In this document: positions 47,891 to 57,965 of the stretch, piece by piece
Numbering within the stretch: position 1 is the first letter of the stretch
Layout: every line of letters begins with the position of its first letter
Translations under genes and position numbers: made by a program
Notes under the pieces: generated by a model
The model's input: the letters and a program-made list of their open reading frames with translations, nothing else
What the model was told of the DNA's origin: nothing
The model's database searches: none
NCBI GenBank assembly: GCA_009788065.1
Contig: WQSF01000002.1
Coordinates: 1-64,000 of the forward strand
DNA: 64,000 bases
Direction of reading: 5' to 3'
Source of the DNA: Treponema sp.
GTDB taxonomy: Bacteria > Spirochaetota > Spirochaetia > Treponematales > Breznakiellaceae

Positions 47891-48908
47891 TAACCTGCGC
47901 CCTTACTTCTCTAAACAGATCTCTTGATTCATAAAAAACACCGGTTATTGCAGGATCATAATGGGTTCCGGCGTTTTCCATAATTATCTGCACAGCTTCA
48001 TCGTCTGAAAACGCTTTTTTATATGGACGTTCTGATACAAGGGCGTCGTATACGTCTACAATCGCCATGATACGTCCCTGTAACGGGATCTCTTCTCCTT
48101 TAAGTCTGTTAGGATAACCTTTACCGTCCCATCTTTCATGATGGCTTCCGGCAAACAATCTTGCGTTACGCAAAAATTCGCCTTCGCCTGTCTGCGCGAT
48201 AATTTTATCGATAATACGTTCGCCTTCATGAGCGTGGGTTTTCATTATCTCATATTCATCATCTGTAAGCTTTCCCGGTTTATTTACGATAATATCCGTA
48301 ATGGAAATTTTTCCAAGATCATGCATTCGCGCTGAAGAAATTATTTTTTCAACATCCCAGTCGCAGATTTCTTTTTCGTAAACGCCTTTTCTTTTCATTT
48401 CGCCAATTAAAATTTTTATATACGCTGATGTTCTTTCGATATGACCGCCGGTTCCCTTATCCCTGCTTTCTACGATATTCGCAAGAACAGATACAATGCT
48501 GTTTTGAAGCCTGTTTAACTGCGACGTTCTTTCGCGAATCATATCGTCTATTTCAAGATGGGTTTTAATACGGTTTAAAAGCACCGGCGTGGAAAACGGT
48601 TTTGTCACAAAATCGATAGCGCCGATTTCAAAACCCTTCACTTCCACAATAGGATCATTTCTGCCTGTAAGGAATATAACAGGAATATTAGACCACATAA
48701 CATCGGATTTAAGCGCGTTCAGGGTATCAAACCCGTCCATTCCCGGCATTTCTATGTCTAAAAGAATTAAATCAGGTATAATTTTTTCCAGAAGCTCAAA
48801 CATTTTATTTGAAGACGCCATTGTCATTACACGATAATTGTTCTCCAGCGCCGCTTCCGCCATGGAAAGGTTTGTGTCGCTGTCGTCAACAACAAAAATA
48901 GTCTTCAT
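47883..48908 (-). CDS. Response regulator with HD-GYP domain
   Basis: MKTIFVVDDSDTNLSMAEAAL; HDLGKISITDIIVNKPGKLTDDEYEIMKTHAHEGERII; AGSHHERWDGKGYPNRLKGEEIPLQGRI. Confidence 0.93.
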   Translation of the reverse strand: MKTIFVVDDSDTNLSMAEAALENNYRVMTMASSNKMFELLEKIIPDLILLDIEMPGMDGFDTLNALKSDVMWSNIPVIFLTGRNDPIVEVKGFEIGAIDFVTKPFSTPVLLNRIKTHLEIDDMIRERTSQLNRLQNSIVSVLANIVESRDKGTGGHIERTSAYIKILIGEMKRKGVYEKEICDWDVEKIISSARMHDLGKISITDIIVNKPGKLTDDEYEIMKTHAHEGERIIDKIIAQTGEGEFLRNARLFAGSHHERWDGKGYPNRLKGEEIPLQGRIMAIVDVYDALVSERPYKKAFSDDEAVQIIMENAGTHYDPAITGVFYESRDLFREVRAQVNV

Positions 48909-49010
48909 CTTTTGATTATAATATGATAATACTTTTTTGAATACAATTCCTGAGAATAAATAAAACATCTTGCCGGTAAAAATGCTGTATGACATGATCT
49001 TTATACAAAA

Positions 49011-49037
49011 AACCCTCCGTTTTCAGAGGGTTTTTTT
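49011..49037. terminator. Terminator hairpin CCCTC...GAGGG with A/T tracts
   Basis: AAAAAACCCTCCGTTTTCAGAGGGTTTTTTT. Confidence 0.85.
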
Positions 49038-49058
49038 ACGATTAATTGTTATTTGTAC

Positions 49059-49532
49059 TTACTTCTTTTTGGTAATATCTACAATCTCAAACTTAAGCGG
49101 AGTTTCGCCTTTGGCTAACATTGCCACACCTGAGGCAGGACCATTGGCTTTAATGTATTCTAATATTTTATCATCGTCTTGTTCGATTTTTACATGATAA
49201 GTATGTCCGGGAAGAAAATCATATTTTATATCTATGGCATCCATCCATCTCAGCGTATCGTTATAAGACACTGAAAGCGTTCTTTCTCCCGCCTGTATTA
49301 TCAGCGCGCTTTTCGGTCTTTTTTCAGTTCCTTCTCCCGGAAAAGCAAGCGGTAATGATCCAAGCTTTTTTTGTTCACCGTCTATTTTTTCGATTCTGGC
49401 GTTATCAGCATAAGCCAGCGTAACCTGTTGATCCTTAGGTATTTTACTGTCCCAACTTTTCGGCGCCGCATAAACAGACGACATTCCCGCTGTTAATACA
49501 AACAGCCCTACTAAAAGCCATACCCTCTTCAT
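49059..49532 (-). CDS. Secreted hypothetical protein
   Basis: Signal peptide MKRVWLLVGLFVLTAGMSSVYA; SD AAGGAG. Confidence 0.6.
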   Translation of the reverse strand: MKRVWLLVGLFVLTAGMSSVYAAPKSWDSKIPKDQQVTLAYADNARIEKIDGEQKKLGSLPLAFPGEGTEKRPKSALIIQAGERTLSVSYNDTLRWMDAIDIKYDFLPGHTYHVKIEQDDDKILEYIKANGPASGVAMLAKGETPLKFEIVDITKKK

Positions 49533-49773
49533 AATTTCTCCTTTTTCGTAACGCTTGCCTCAACAGCAGGTTACCTTGATAAAATTTACCAGCCGTACAG
49601 ACCGGCTAATAAAAACACCGTATTCAGCATTTTTATTAAGAGTTTACTTTCCTGTTAATGTATAACATAAAAAGTTTTACTCTCATTGTAAGCACTATAT
49701 CACGGCATGGTGAAACTTTCAAGCCCTTTATCATTTTATATTAAAATAAAACAATTATAAATAAGCAAATAAA

Positions 49774-49800
49774 AACCCCCAATCTTGTTGATTGGGGGTT
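49774..49800 (-). terminator. Terminator downstream of PFOR
   Basis: AACCCCCAATC-TTGTT-GATTGGGGGTT with poly-A/T flank. Confidence 0.9.
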
Positions 49801-49823
49801 ACAAATTAAATTAAACAATCAGT

Positions 49824-52800
49824 CTAGAACGGTCTGTCCGCTAAATACTTGTACTCCTTGTAAATGCGTTCAGCTTGTTTTTTGGCTTTTGCGAGCAGCA
49901 TATCGGCGCGCGCAGGATCGGCGGCTTTAAGACTCTTAAAGCGGACTTCTTTGTACATAAAGTCTTCGATGGCTGTTGTCGCCTCTTTGGAATCGAGCTG
50001 GAAGGGGTTCTTGCCCTGATCTTTCAATCTCGGATCGTAGCGGTATAAAGGCCACAGACCGCTTGTTACAGCCGCCTTGCCCTGTTCAAGTCCCTTGCTC
50101 ATGTCGATGCCGTGGTTAATACAATGCGAGTACGCGATAATCAAAGACGGACCATCGTAGGATTCTGCTTCGCGGAACGCCTTGATAACCTGAGCCATGT
50201 TTGCGCCTAACGAAATCTTGGCGACATAAACATAACCGTAACTCATGGCAATCATGCCGAGGTCTTTCTTTGTATTTTCTTTTCCCGCTGCGGCGAATTT
50301 CGCGATTGCGCCGACAGGAGTTGATTTTGACATCTGTCCGCCTGTGTTTGAATAAACTTCTGTATCCATGCAAAGCAGGTTGACGTTTTTACCGGAGGCA
50401 AGAACGTGATCCAAGCCGCCGAAACCGATGTCGTACGCCCAGCCGTCGCCGCCGAAGCCCCACACAGATCTCTTTATAAAGTGGTCTGCAAGAGAGAGCA
50501 GCATTTTCGCTGTCGGCTTATTATCCTTCTTAAGAGCGGCTTTGAGTTCGTCTACATTTTTACGCTGTTCATTGATGGAAGCTTCATCTTCCTGCTTGTT
50601 GGAAAGCAGTTTGTCGATGATCGCGGCGGCGATGCCTTCGCCCTTTGCCTTCTCTCCCATTTCACGGGCATGAACAGCGAGCTTGTCGCTTGTAAGTCTA
50701 AAGCCAAGCGCGAATTCCGCTGTGTCTTCAAACAAAGAGTTAGACCACGCAGGACCCCTTCCTTCGGCGTTTATACAATACGGAGTTGTCGGCAGGTTGC
50801 CGCCGTAGATTGACGAACAGCCTGTGGCATTCGCGATAAGAGCGCGATCACCGAAAAGCTGAGACATCAACTTAATGTAGGGTGTTTCACCGCATCCGCC
50901 GCAAGCGCCTGAGAATTCAAACAACGGGCGTTTGTAAGCCAACGCTTTAGGATTGCTCAGTTCGCCGTCTGCCGGAGTTTCGGGAAGACTTAAGAAATAA
51001 TCCCATACCGCAGCTTGTTCAACGTGGAATTCAGGATCATCTGAATATGATTTATAAGTGAGAGCCGAAGGACTTCCGTCGCCCTTGCACATCGGACAGG
51101 CTGTAAAACAAACGCCGCATTCGTAGCAGTCTTCGCAGGCGATAACCAGCGCGGCTTTTTTGCCTTCAACCGCTTTGGGTTTAACTTCGGTAGTAAGGAA
51201 ACCTTTCGGCGCTTTCGCGACTTGATCCGCGGAAAGGTTCTTCATGCGGATACATGCGTGCGGACAGACAACTGTACAAATACCGCACTGGGTACAAACA
51301 TCGGGGTTCCAAATCGGAACGCGTTCTGCGACCGAGCGTTTTTCGTACTGGGTTGTCGCTGTCGGGAAAGTTCCGTCTTCGGGGAGCTTGCTGACAGGCA
51401 GCGAATCGCCGTTCTGGAAAGAAACTGTTCCAAGCACTTCTTTAATCCACGGGTCTTTCGCGGTTGCAAAAGGCGCTTTCATTTTGTGATTGCCTTCTGT
51501 GCTTGAAGGATATTTCACTTCTTCTACCGCGCCCAACGCCGCGTCAACTGTTTTGTAGTTCTTTTCTACAACGTCCGCGCCCTTTTTGCCGTATGAATGT
51601 TGGATATGCTCCTTCATCAGTTTAACGGCTTCGGCTTCCTGCAATACGCCAGAAATTTTAAAATAAGCGGCCTGCATAACTGTGTTAATGCGGTTACCCA
51701 TTCCTGTAGAGCGGGCAATGTGAGCGCCGTCAATAACGAAGAACTTCAGTTTTTTCTCGATGATTTTTTTCTGGATTTCGTTTGGAAGTTCTTTCCAAAC
51801 ATCCGCCGCTTTGTACGGGCTGTTAAGAAGGAATGTTCCGCCTTCTTTAAGTTTAGAAAGCATGTCGTACATTTCGATGTAAGAGAATTTATGACACGCA
51901 AGGAAGTCCGCCGAGTTGATAAGATACGGGCGGCGAATCTTATCTTTGCCGAAGCGAAGGTGAGAAACTGTAAATCCGCCTGATTTTTTCGAGTCGTATG
52001 AGAAATACGCCTGCGCGTTAAGTTCCGGTCTTGCTTCACTGATAATCTTGATCGAGTTCTTGTTCGCGCCGACAGTACCGTCCGCGCCGAGTCCGTAGAA
52101 CAGCGCTTCATTCATACCCTCTTCAGGGATGAAGAAGTTATGATCGTATTCAAGGCTCTTTCCAAGAACGTCGTCTTTAATACCGACAATAAAGTTGGAG
52201 ATTTTTTTACCGGAAAGGTTGTCGTATACCGCTTTCGCCATACTGGGAGTAAATTCTTTTGAACCGAGACCGTAGCGTCCGCCGAGAATAACCGGAGTTG
52301 CCTTAAAGTCGCCGGAATCCTGCATTTCCGCGATTGCTGTACGGACATCTTCATACAAAGGTTCGCCCAGACAGCCGGGCTCTTTTGTGCGATCCATTAC
52401 CGCAATTGCTTTTACATTTGCAGGTAACGCTTTTACAAAAAGTTTCGCGTCAAAGGGGCGGAACAGGCGGACTTTTACCATGCCCGTTTTCTCGCCTTTG
52501 CCGTTCAGGTAGTCGACGGTTTCTTCCACAACATCCGCGCCGGAACCCATAATGATAATTACTTTTTCAGCGTCTTTCGCGCCGTAGTAATCAAATATAT
52601 GATACTGGCGTCCGATTACTTTGGCGAATTTATCCATCTCCGCCTGTACAATACCTGCGACTTTTTCATAATACTTGTTAACGCCTTCGCGTCCTTGGAA
52701 ATAAGTGTCCGGGTTCTGAGCCGTACCGCGAATGGTCGGGTTTTCCGGGGTTAAACCGCGTCTGCGGTGCTCGGCGACAAGCTCGTCATCGATCATCTGG

Positions 52801-53378
52801 TGCATATCTTCGTATGAGATTTCCTCAACTTTTTGAAGCTCGTGGCTGGTGCGGAAACCGTCAAAGAAATGCAGGAACGGAACTCTTGAACGTAAAGTTG
52901 CCGCATGGGCGATAAGCGCAAGGTCCATAACTTCCTGAACATTGTTGGAAGCCAGCATAGCCCAGCCGGTCTGACGGCAAGCCATTACGTCCTGATGATC
53001 GCCGAAAATCGAAAGGCTCGATGTAGCCAGAGCGCGCGCCGATATATGGAAAACCGTAGATGTAAGTTCACCCGCGATTTTATACATATTGGGAATCATA
53101 AGGAGCAAACCCTGAGAAGCGGTAAATGTAACGGACATCGCGCCTGTAGTAAGCGCTCCGTGTACTGCCGCCGCCGCGCCTGCTTCGGACTGCAATTCTA
53201 CAACATCAGGGATGGAACCCCAGATGTTCTTGCGCCCATGCGCTGAAAACTCGTCGGAGAGTTCGCCCATCGGGCTGGAAGGGGTAATCGGATAAATCGC
53301 GATTACTTCGCTTAGCGCGTGGGCAACATGCGCCGCCGCGTTATTACCGTCAATCATTACAATGCTTTTTTCTGCCAT
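49824..53378 (-). CDS. nifJ: Pyruvate:ferredoxin (flavodoxin) oxidoreductase
   Basis: IDGNNAAAHVAHALSEVIAIYPITPSSPMGELSDEF; two CxxCxxCxxxC clusters; ACGGCGETPYIKLMSQLFGDR; GGDGWAYDIGFGGLDHVLASG. Confidence 0.97.
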   Translation of the reverse strand: MAEKSIVMIDGNNAAAHVAHALSEVIAIYPITPSSPMGELSDEFSAHGRKNIWGSIPDVVELQSEAGAAAAVHGALTTGAMSVTFTASQGLLLMIPNMYKIAGELTSTVFHISARALATSSLSIFGDHQDVMACRQTGWAMLASNNVQEVMDLALIAHAATLRSRVPFLHFFDGFRTSHELQKVEEISYEDMHQMIDDELVAEHRRRGLTPENPTIRGTAQNPDTYFQGREGVNKYYEKVAGIVQAEMDKFAKVIGRQYHIFDYYGAKDAEKVIIIMGSGADVVEETVDYLNGKGEKTGMVKVRLFRPFDAKLFVKALPANVKAIAVMDRTKEPGCLGEPLYEDVRTAIAEMQDSGDFKATPVILGGRYGLGSKEFTPSMAKAVYDNLSGKKISNFIVGIKDDVLGKSLEYDHNFFIPEEGMNEALFYGLGADGTVGANKNSIKIISEARPELNAQAYFSYDSKKSGGFTVSHLRFGKDKIRRPYLINSADFLACHKFSYIEMYDMLSKLKEGGTFLLNSPYKAADVWKELPNEIQKKIIEKKLKFFVIDGAHIARSTGMGNRINTVMQAAYFKISGVLQEAEAVKLMKEHIQHSYGKKGADVVEKNYKTVDAALGAVEEVKYPSSTEGNHKMKAPFATAKDPWIKEVLGTVSFQNGDSLPVSKLPEDGTFPTATTQYEKRSVAERVPIWNPDVCTQCGICTVVCPHACIRMKNLSADQVAKAPKGFLTTEVKPKAVEGKKAALVIACEDCYECGVCFTACPMCKGDGSPSALTYKSYSDDPEFHVEQAAVWDYFLSLPETPADGELSNPKALAYKRPLFEFSGACGGCGETPYIKLMSQLFGDRALIANATGCSSIYGGNLPTTPYCINAEGRGPAWSNSLFEDTAEFALGFRLTSDKLAVHAREMGEKAKGEGIAAAIIDKLLSNKQEDEASINEQRKNVDELKAALKKDNKPTAKMLLSLADHFIKRSVWGFGGDGWAYDIGFGGLDHVLASGKNVNLLCMDTEVYSNTGGQMSKSTPVGAIAKFAAAGKENTKKDLGMIAMSYGYVYVAKISLGANMAQVIKAFREAESYDGPSLIIAYSHCINHGIDMSKGLEQGKAAVTSGLWPLYRYDPRLKDQGKNPFQLDSKEATTAIEDFMYKEVRFKSLKAADPARADMLLAKAKKQAERIYKEYKYLADRPF

Positions 53379-53469
53379 AATTTTCCTCTATTTTATGGGA
53401 TTTTAGATTATTGAAGAATTTTATCATGGTAATGTGTATAACACAAGAGTGAAAAAGAGCGGTATACGG

Positions 53470-53853
53470 CTACTCTGTCTGAGTTTCCAGTATTTTATCG
53501 ATTCTGGTAAGCAAATCTACTGGTTCGTAAGGTTTTGTGATAAGATCGGCGGCGCCGATTCTGGACGCATAGAGTTTTTCTCTTACCCCGTCCAGAGACG
53601 TTAAGAACGCTATAGGGACACTCCGCAGGAGGCTGATACCCTTAATTTTATTATAAGTTTCCCAGCCGTCCATTTCCGGCATCAAAATATCTAAAAGAAT
53701 CACCTGAGGGACAAGACCTTTGGATAGAAGGGTTAACGCTTCTTTTCCGGATTTTGCGGTAATGACGTTGAACTTCTCTTTTAAAATATTCTCCGCTATA
53801 ACAAGATGAACTTCGCTGTCATCTACTAAAAGGATCTTTTTAGCGTTATCCAT
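53470..53853 (-). CDS. Single-domain response regulator
   Basis: KILLVDDSEVHLVIAENIL; VILLDILMPEMDGWETY; ITKPYEPVDLLTRI; GGAGGAGGGAG SD before ATG 53853. Confidence 0.9.
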   Translation of the reverse strand: MDNAKKILLVDDSEVHLVIAENILKEKFNVITAKSGKEALTLLSKGLVPQVILLDILMPEMDGWETYNKIKGISLLRSVPIAFLTSLDGVREKLYASRIGAADLITKPYEPVDLLTRIDKILETQTE

Positions 53854-53991
53854 ATTGAATCTCCCTCCTCCCATCGCAGAGCCCTGTTAAAATATAAACA
53901 GTATCTGTTAACAATATAACATAGCTATAATGAAAAGGCAAAGGATTTAAATACACTATCCATAAACGTCAAAAGCAGGTATTATGTTATA

Positions 53992-54702
53992 ATGAAATAT
54001 CGAAATTTACTTACTTTTGCGGCATTAGCCGCAGCGGTTATAACCGCGATTGTTTTTACCGGCTGTAAAGGCGGCTCAGGAACTTCCGGCGAAGGAGTTA
54101 ATTTTAACAATGACGCGTCCTACGCCCTTGGATTAAATATCGGCTCCGGTTTAAGAGACGGACTGGCGGCTGACGGCGTTTCACCTAATATTAACGAGCT
54201 GTTAAAGGGCATGAAAGACGGCCTTACCGGTAAAACTCCGCGTTTCGACTTAATGGAAGCCAGGAATATTGTCGAATCCACTTTTGACGCGGTAATGGCA
54301 GAGAAGGGCGCGAAGGTTCTGGAAGAGGGAAACGCTTTCCTCGCGGAGAATGCCGGAAAACCGGGCATTTCCATTACGCCAAGCGGACTGCAGTATGAAG
54401 TGTTAGTTGAAGGAACAGGGCAAAGACCGTCAGAAGAAAATGTGGTTAAGGTGCACTACGAGGGAAGATTGATCGACGGTTCGCTTTTTGACAATTCATA
54501 CGAATATCAGGAACCTGTAACATTCCCGCTTAACGGCGTTATCCCCGGATGGACAGAAGGTTTACAGTTAATGCCTGTCGGCAGTAAATACAAATTTTAT
54601 ATTCCTTCAGAATTAGGTTACGGCGCTTACGGCGCGGGCGCTTCTGTACCTCCCAATGCTGTATTAATTTTTACAGTTGAACTGCTCGAAATAGTAGAAT
54701 AA
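53992..54702 (+). CDS. FKBP-type peptidyl-prolyl isomerase lipoprotein (FkpA-like)
   Basis: Lipobox VFTGC; ITPSGLQYEVLVEGTGQRPSEENVVKVHYEGRLIDGSLFDNSY. Confidence 0.9.
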   Translation: MKYRNLLTFAALAAAVITAIVFTGCKGGSGTSGEGVNFNNDASYALGLNIGSGLRDGLAADGVSPNINELLKGMKDGLTGKTPRFDLMEARNIVESTFDAVMAEKGAKVLEEGNAFLAENAGKPGISITPSGLQYEVLVEGTGQRPSEENVVKVHYEGRLIDGSLFDNSYEYQEPVTFPLNGVIPGWTEGLQLMPVGSKYKFYIPSELGYGAYGAGASVPPNAVLIFTVELLEIVE

Positions 54703-54720
54703 TAAATATTGGAGAGAAAG

Positions 54721-55422
54721 ATGAAAAAAGCAATCGTATTTTTATGTCTGTTTTTTGCGGTCCTTGCATTGCACGCAAAGGCAATCCAGGAAGATTACAG
54801 AAACGCTGAAGACATGGCCCGCGTAAGTTACGCGTTCGGCATGGCAATCGGCATGAACTTTGACATGGGATCGATGGGTATCGATTTTGACTACACTGCG
54901 TTTTCCAGCGGATTAAAAGCTGTTGTTGAAGGCAAAGAAACCATGTTCAGCGAAGAAGAGGCAAGAGAAATAATTCAAGCCGCTCTTCAAAACGCGTTTG
55001 AAAAAGAAGCCGCGGTAAATCAAAAAGCGGAAGAGGAATTTTTATTCCTGAACAGCCAGAAATCCAATATTAAAGTTACAGCCAGCGGTCTTCAGTATGA
55101 AGTAATAGAAGAAAAAATCGGCGACAAACCTACAATAGATTCTGTGGTAAGAGTTAACTATACCGGGACATTTATCGACAACAAACCTTTTGACAGCTCC
55201 AAAGAAGAAGGCGGCGCGTATATTCCGCTGGAAATGGTTATCCCCGGATGGTCGGAAGGTTTAATGCTGATGAGCCCGGGTTCGATATACCGTTTCTACA
55301 TTCCGTCAAATCTTGCGTACGGCAAAGACGGTATTCAAGGGATTATTCCGCCTTACGCTACTTTAATTTTCTCTGTTGAACTGCTCGGAATAATCGAAAA
55401 CGAAAACGATGAAGACGAATAA
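54721..55422 (+). CDS. FKBP-type peptidyl-prolyl isomerase, secreted
   Basis: VTASGLQYEVIEEKIGDKPTIDSVVRVNYTGTFIDNKPFDSS; signal peptide lacking lipobox. Confidence 0.9.
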   Translation: MKKAIVFLCLFFAVLALHAKAIQEDYRNAEDMARVSYAFGMAIGMNFDMGSMGIDFDYTAFSSGLKAVVEGKETMFSEEEAREIIQAALQNAFEKEAAVNQKAEEEFLFLNSQKSNIKVTASGLQYEVIEEKIGDKPTIDSVVRVNYTGTFIDNKPFDSSKEEGGAYIPLEMVIPGWSEGLMLMSPGSIYRFYIPSNLAYGKDGIQGIIPPYATLIFSVELLGIIENENDEDE

Positions 55423-55424
55423 AG

Positions 55425-57257
55425 TCAGACAGGTATCTTTATTCTAAATACTGATCCTTCGCCGATGCGGCTTTCCGCTTCGGCGTTTCCGTTGTGAAGC
55501 AGAGCGATGTGCCGTACGATACTCAGTCCGAGACCGGTGCCGCCTGCTTCTCTGCTCCTCGCCTTGTCCACGCGGTAAAATCTTTCGAATATTCGTTCAA
55601 GATGTTCAGACGGAATTCCTATCCCCTTGTCGCGCACTTCAAAAATAAGCATATCATTTGTTAAGACCGTGCTAACCCAAAGTTTTGATTTAACAGGCGA
55701 GTATTTAATGCCGTTATCTATTAAATTGATCAATGCCTGAATAATAAATGAACCGTGCAGTTTTGCTTTAATATTATCCTGACAGCTTGGAATAATGTCG
55801 ATTTGTTTTTTTTTCGCCTGATGCTCAACAGAAGAAACAGCTTCGTCTATAAGCGGCGCAACAAACTGTTCTTCCATATCAAATGTTTTACTGTCATCGT
55901 TTTCCAGACTTGCAAGAATTAAAAGATCGTTTGTCAGATTTTCCATGATGCCGGCATTCTTGTAAATTATATCGATAAAATGAGCGTATTTAGCTGACTT
56001 ACCCTTGCTATCAGAAACAGAATCTAAAAGCGTTTCCGAAAAACCTTTTATAACCTGAATAGGAGTGCGAAGTTCATGCGACACATTCGCGACAAAATCC
56101 TTGCGTACCCTTTCAAGTTTGACAAGACGTGAAATATCCTGCAGTACAAGAACCGCGCCGCCCGGCGCAAGCGGAGAAGCGTGAACCAATAACACCTGCC
56201 CGGCAACAGCGCGTTTCTCCGCGAGAGCAGACATACCCTTATGAAATGTTAATTCCGTTTCAAACGGCTCGCCTGAGTTGATCGCTTTTTTCGCGATTTC
56301 CATCAGCTCTGTAGAACGAGTCGCCTCAAGCAAAGTCATCGCGTTTCCGGCGGAAGCGGTTTTTATATCACAGTCTCCAAGATTAAAAAGTTCTCTGGCT
56401 TTAGGATTTACAAGATGGAGTTTTAACGAGCTGTCCATCGCGAAAACCGCTTCCGACATTCCGTTAAGAATCGCTTCAAGGCGGCTGCCTTCTGACTTTG
56501 CGTTTTCAAAACGGATGTTAAGCTCTTCTGTCATTGCGCGCATTGCTCTTTCAAGGCTTAAAAATTCAGGCGCGACAGGCTCCTCAGCCTCAGTTCCCGA
56601 TATAAGCGGCGCAGCTCTCGCAGAGAAACGCACTCCAACCTTGGCAATGCTAACAAGTCTTTCAAGAGATGCGGACAGGGATCGCGAGTACATGATGACT
56701 GCCCAAAAAGCGACAGCGATAAAAAGAGATATAAAAATAATAAATGGAACAATAATGGAAGAAACACGCATTCCAAATCCGGGAATAGAAAACGAAAGTC
56801 TGAAAACGCCGATAACATTATGCTCGTCGTCAAAAACAGGAAGCGCGTGATAAATACGTCTCATCCCCGTGCTGATTGAATCCCGCCTTGAACCTGCCTC
56901 TCTTCCTTCAAGCGCGGCAGATACCTCTTTACGATCGATGTGATTTACAAGTCCTTCCGTTACATGAGAATCCCATAAAACATAACCGGAAGTATTAATT
57001 AAAGTAAGGCGGTGAGCCTCGTCAATATCTACAGGAAAAGAAATCTGTACGGAATGATCGCCGTCATGCGATAAAAACACATCGTCTATTTCATCGCCTA
57101 TTACAGTCATCAACGATCTTGCAGTGTTTCCAAGACTTGTCATGTTTATTTCGTAATAAAGCGAATCCATAAATATCATAACCGATATTACAAACACTGC
57201 CGAGAAAGCCAGGACAGCCAAGCCCAGTGTCAGCAGGCTATTTTTAAATATTGTCAT
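55425..57257 (-). CDS. phoR: PhoR-type sensor histidine kinase
   Basis: VRKDFVANVSHELRTPIQVIKGFSETLL; FYRVDKARSREAGGTGLGLSIVRHIALLHNG; pst operon context. Confidence 0.9.
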   Translation of the reverse strand: MTIFKNSLLTLGLAVLAFSAVFVISVMIFMDSLYYEINMTSLGNTARSLMTVIGDEIDDVFLSHDGDHSVQISFPVDIDEAHRLTLINTSGYVLWDSHVTEGLVNHIDRKEVSAALEGREAGSRRDSISTGMRRIYHALPVFDDEHNVIGVFRLSFSIPGFGMRVSSIIVPFIIFISLFIAVAFWAVIMYSRSLSASLERLVSIAKVGVRFSARAAPLISGTEAEEPVAPEFLSLERAMRAMTEELNIRFENAKSEGSRLEAILNGMSEAVFAMDSSLKLHLVNPKARELFNLGDCDIKTASAGNAMTLLEATRSTELMEIAKKAINSGEPFETELTFHKGMSALAEKRAVAGQVLLVHASPLAPGGAVLVLQDISRLVKLERVRKDFVANVSHELRTPIQVIKGFSETLLDSVSDSKGKSAKYAHFIDIIYKNAGIMENLTNDLLILASLENDDSKTFDMEEQFVAPLIDEAVSSVEHQAKKKQIDIIPSCQDNIKAKLHGSFIIQALINLIDNGIKYSPVKSKLWVSTVLTNDMLIFEVRDKGIGIPSEHLERIFERFYRVDKARSREAGGTGLGLSIVRHIALLHNGNAEAESRIGEGSVFRIKIPV

Positions 57258-57269
57258 TATGCAGCCCCT

Positions 57270-57965
57270 TTATTCATTAGAAATTCTGAAGCGGTAACCA
57301 ACACCCCGGATTGTTTCGATCATGTCTCCGGCTTTGCCGAGTTTTTTTCGTAAACCAAGAATTTGAACATCGACAGAACGATCTGTTACAGGATAATCAT
57401 GTCCGTGGATCGCGGCGATTATCTGGTTACGTGAAAATACAATTTCGGGATTGGAGAGAAAATGTTTTAAAAGAGCAAACTCCGTTGCAAAAAGATCAAG
57501 CCGGGTTTCGCCGCAAAAGGCGGCATGGCGGGCGGCGTCCAGTTTTATTTCGCCTTGCCGCCACGCGGTAACTGAAGCATCTATATTATCTTCCTGACGG
57601 CGTAACGCAACCCGGATTCTCGCCACCAAAACTTTGGGACTGTACGGTTTTACAACATAATCATCCGCGCCAAGTTCAAGCCCCGTAATAATATCGGACT
57701 CTTCGCCTTTTGCGGTTGTCATTATCACGGGAATATTTTTACATTGATCAATTTCTTTTAATTTTTTAAGAACTTTTAAACCGTCCATCTCGGGAAGCAT
57801 TATATCAAGCAAAATGCAATTAACTTTTTTAGAATTTAATATTTTAAGTCCTTCTTCACCTGTCTGTGCCTGAAGGAGGTTCCAGCCTTCTTTCGATAAT
57901 GAAAGAGAAAGCAATTCTTGAATATCGGGATCATCTTCGATAATCAATATAACCGCTTTACTCAT
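57270..57965 (-). CDS. phoB: PhoB-type response regulator
   Basis: Receiver with LLDIMLPEMDG; RSVDVQILGLRKKLGKAGDMIETIRGVGYRF winged helix. Confidence 0.92.
   Translation of the reverse strand: MSKAVILIIEDDPDIQELLSLSLSKEGWNLLQAQTGEEGLKILNSKKVNCILLDIMLPEMDGLKVLKKLKEIDQCKNIPVIMTTAKGEESDIITGLELGADDYVVKPYSPKVLVARIRVALRRQEDNIDASVTAWRQGEIKLDAARHAAFCGETRLDLFATEFALLKHFLSNPEIVFSRNQIIAAIHGHDYPVTDRSVDVQILGLRKKLGKAGDMIETIRGVGYRFRISNE

Noticed and set aside
53433-53446. Rex-like site (TGTGTATAACACA) upstream of PFOR
   Set aside because: Arm length and spacing do not match the TTGTG-N8-CACAA Rex consensus; may be part of the promoter.
56278-56850. 190-aa plus-strand ORF
   Set aside because: Antisense to phoR; low-complexity Ser/Ala/Arg-rich shadow frame.
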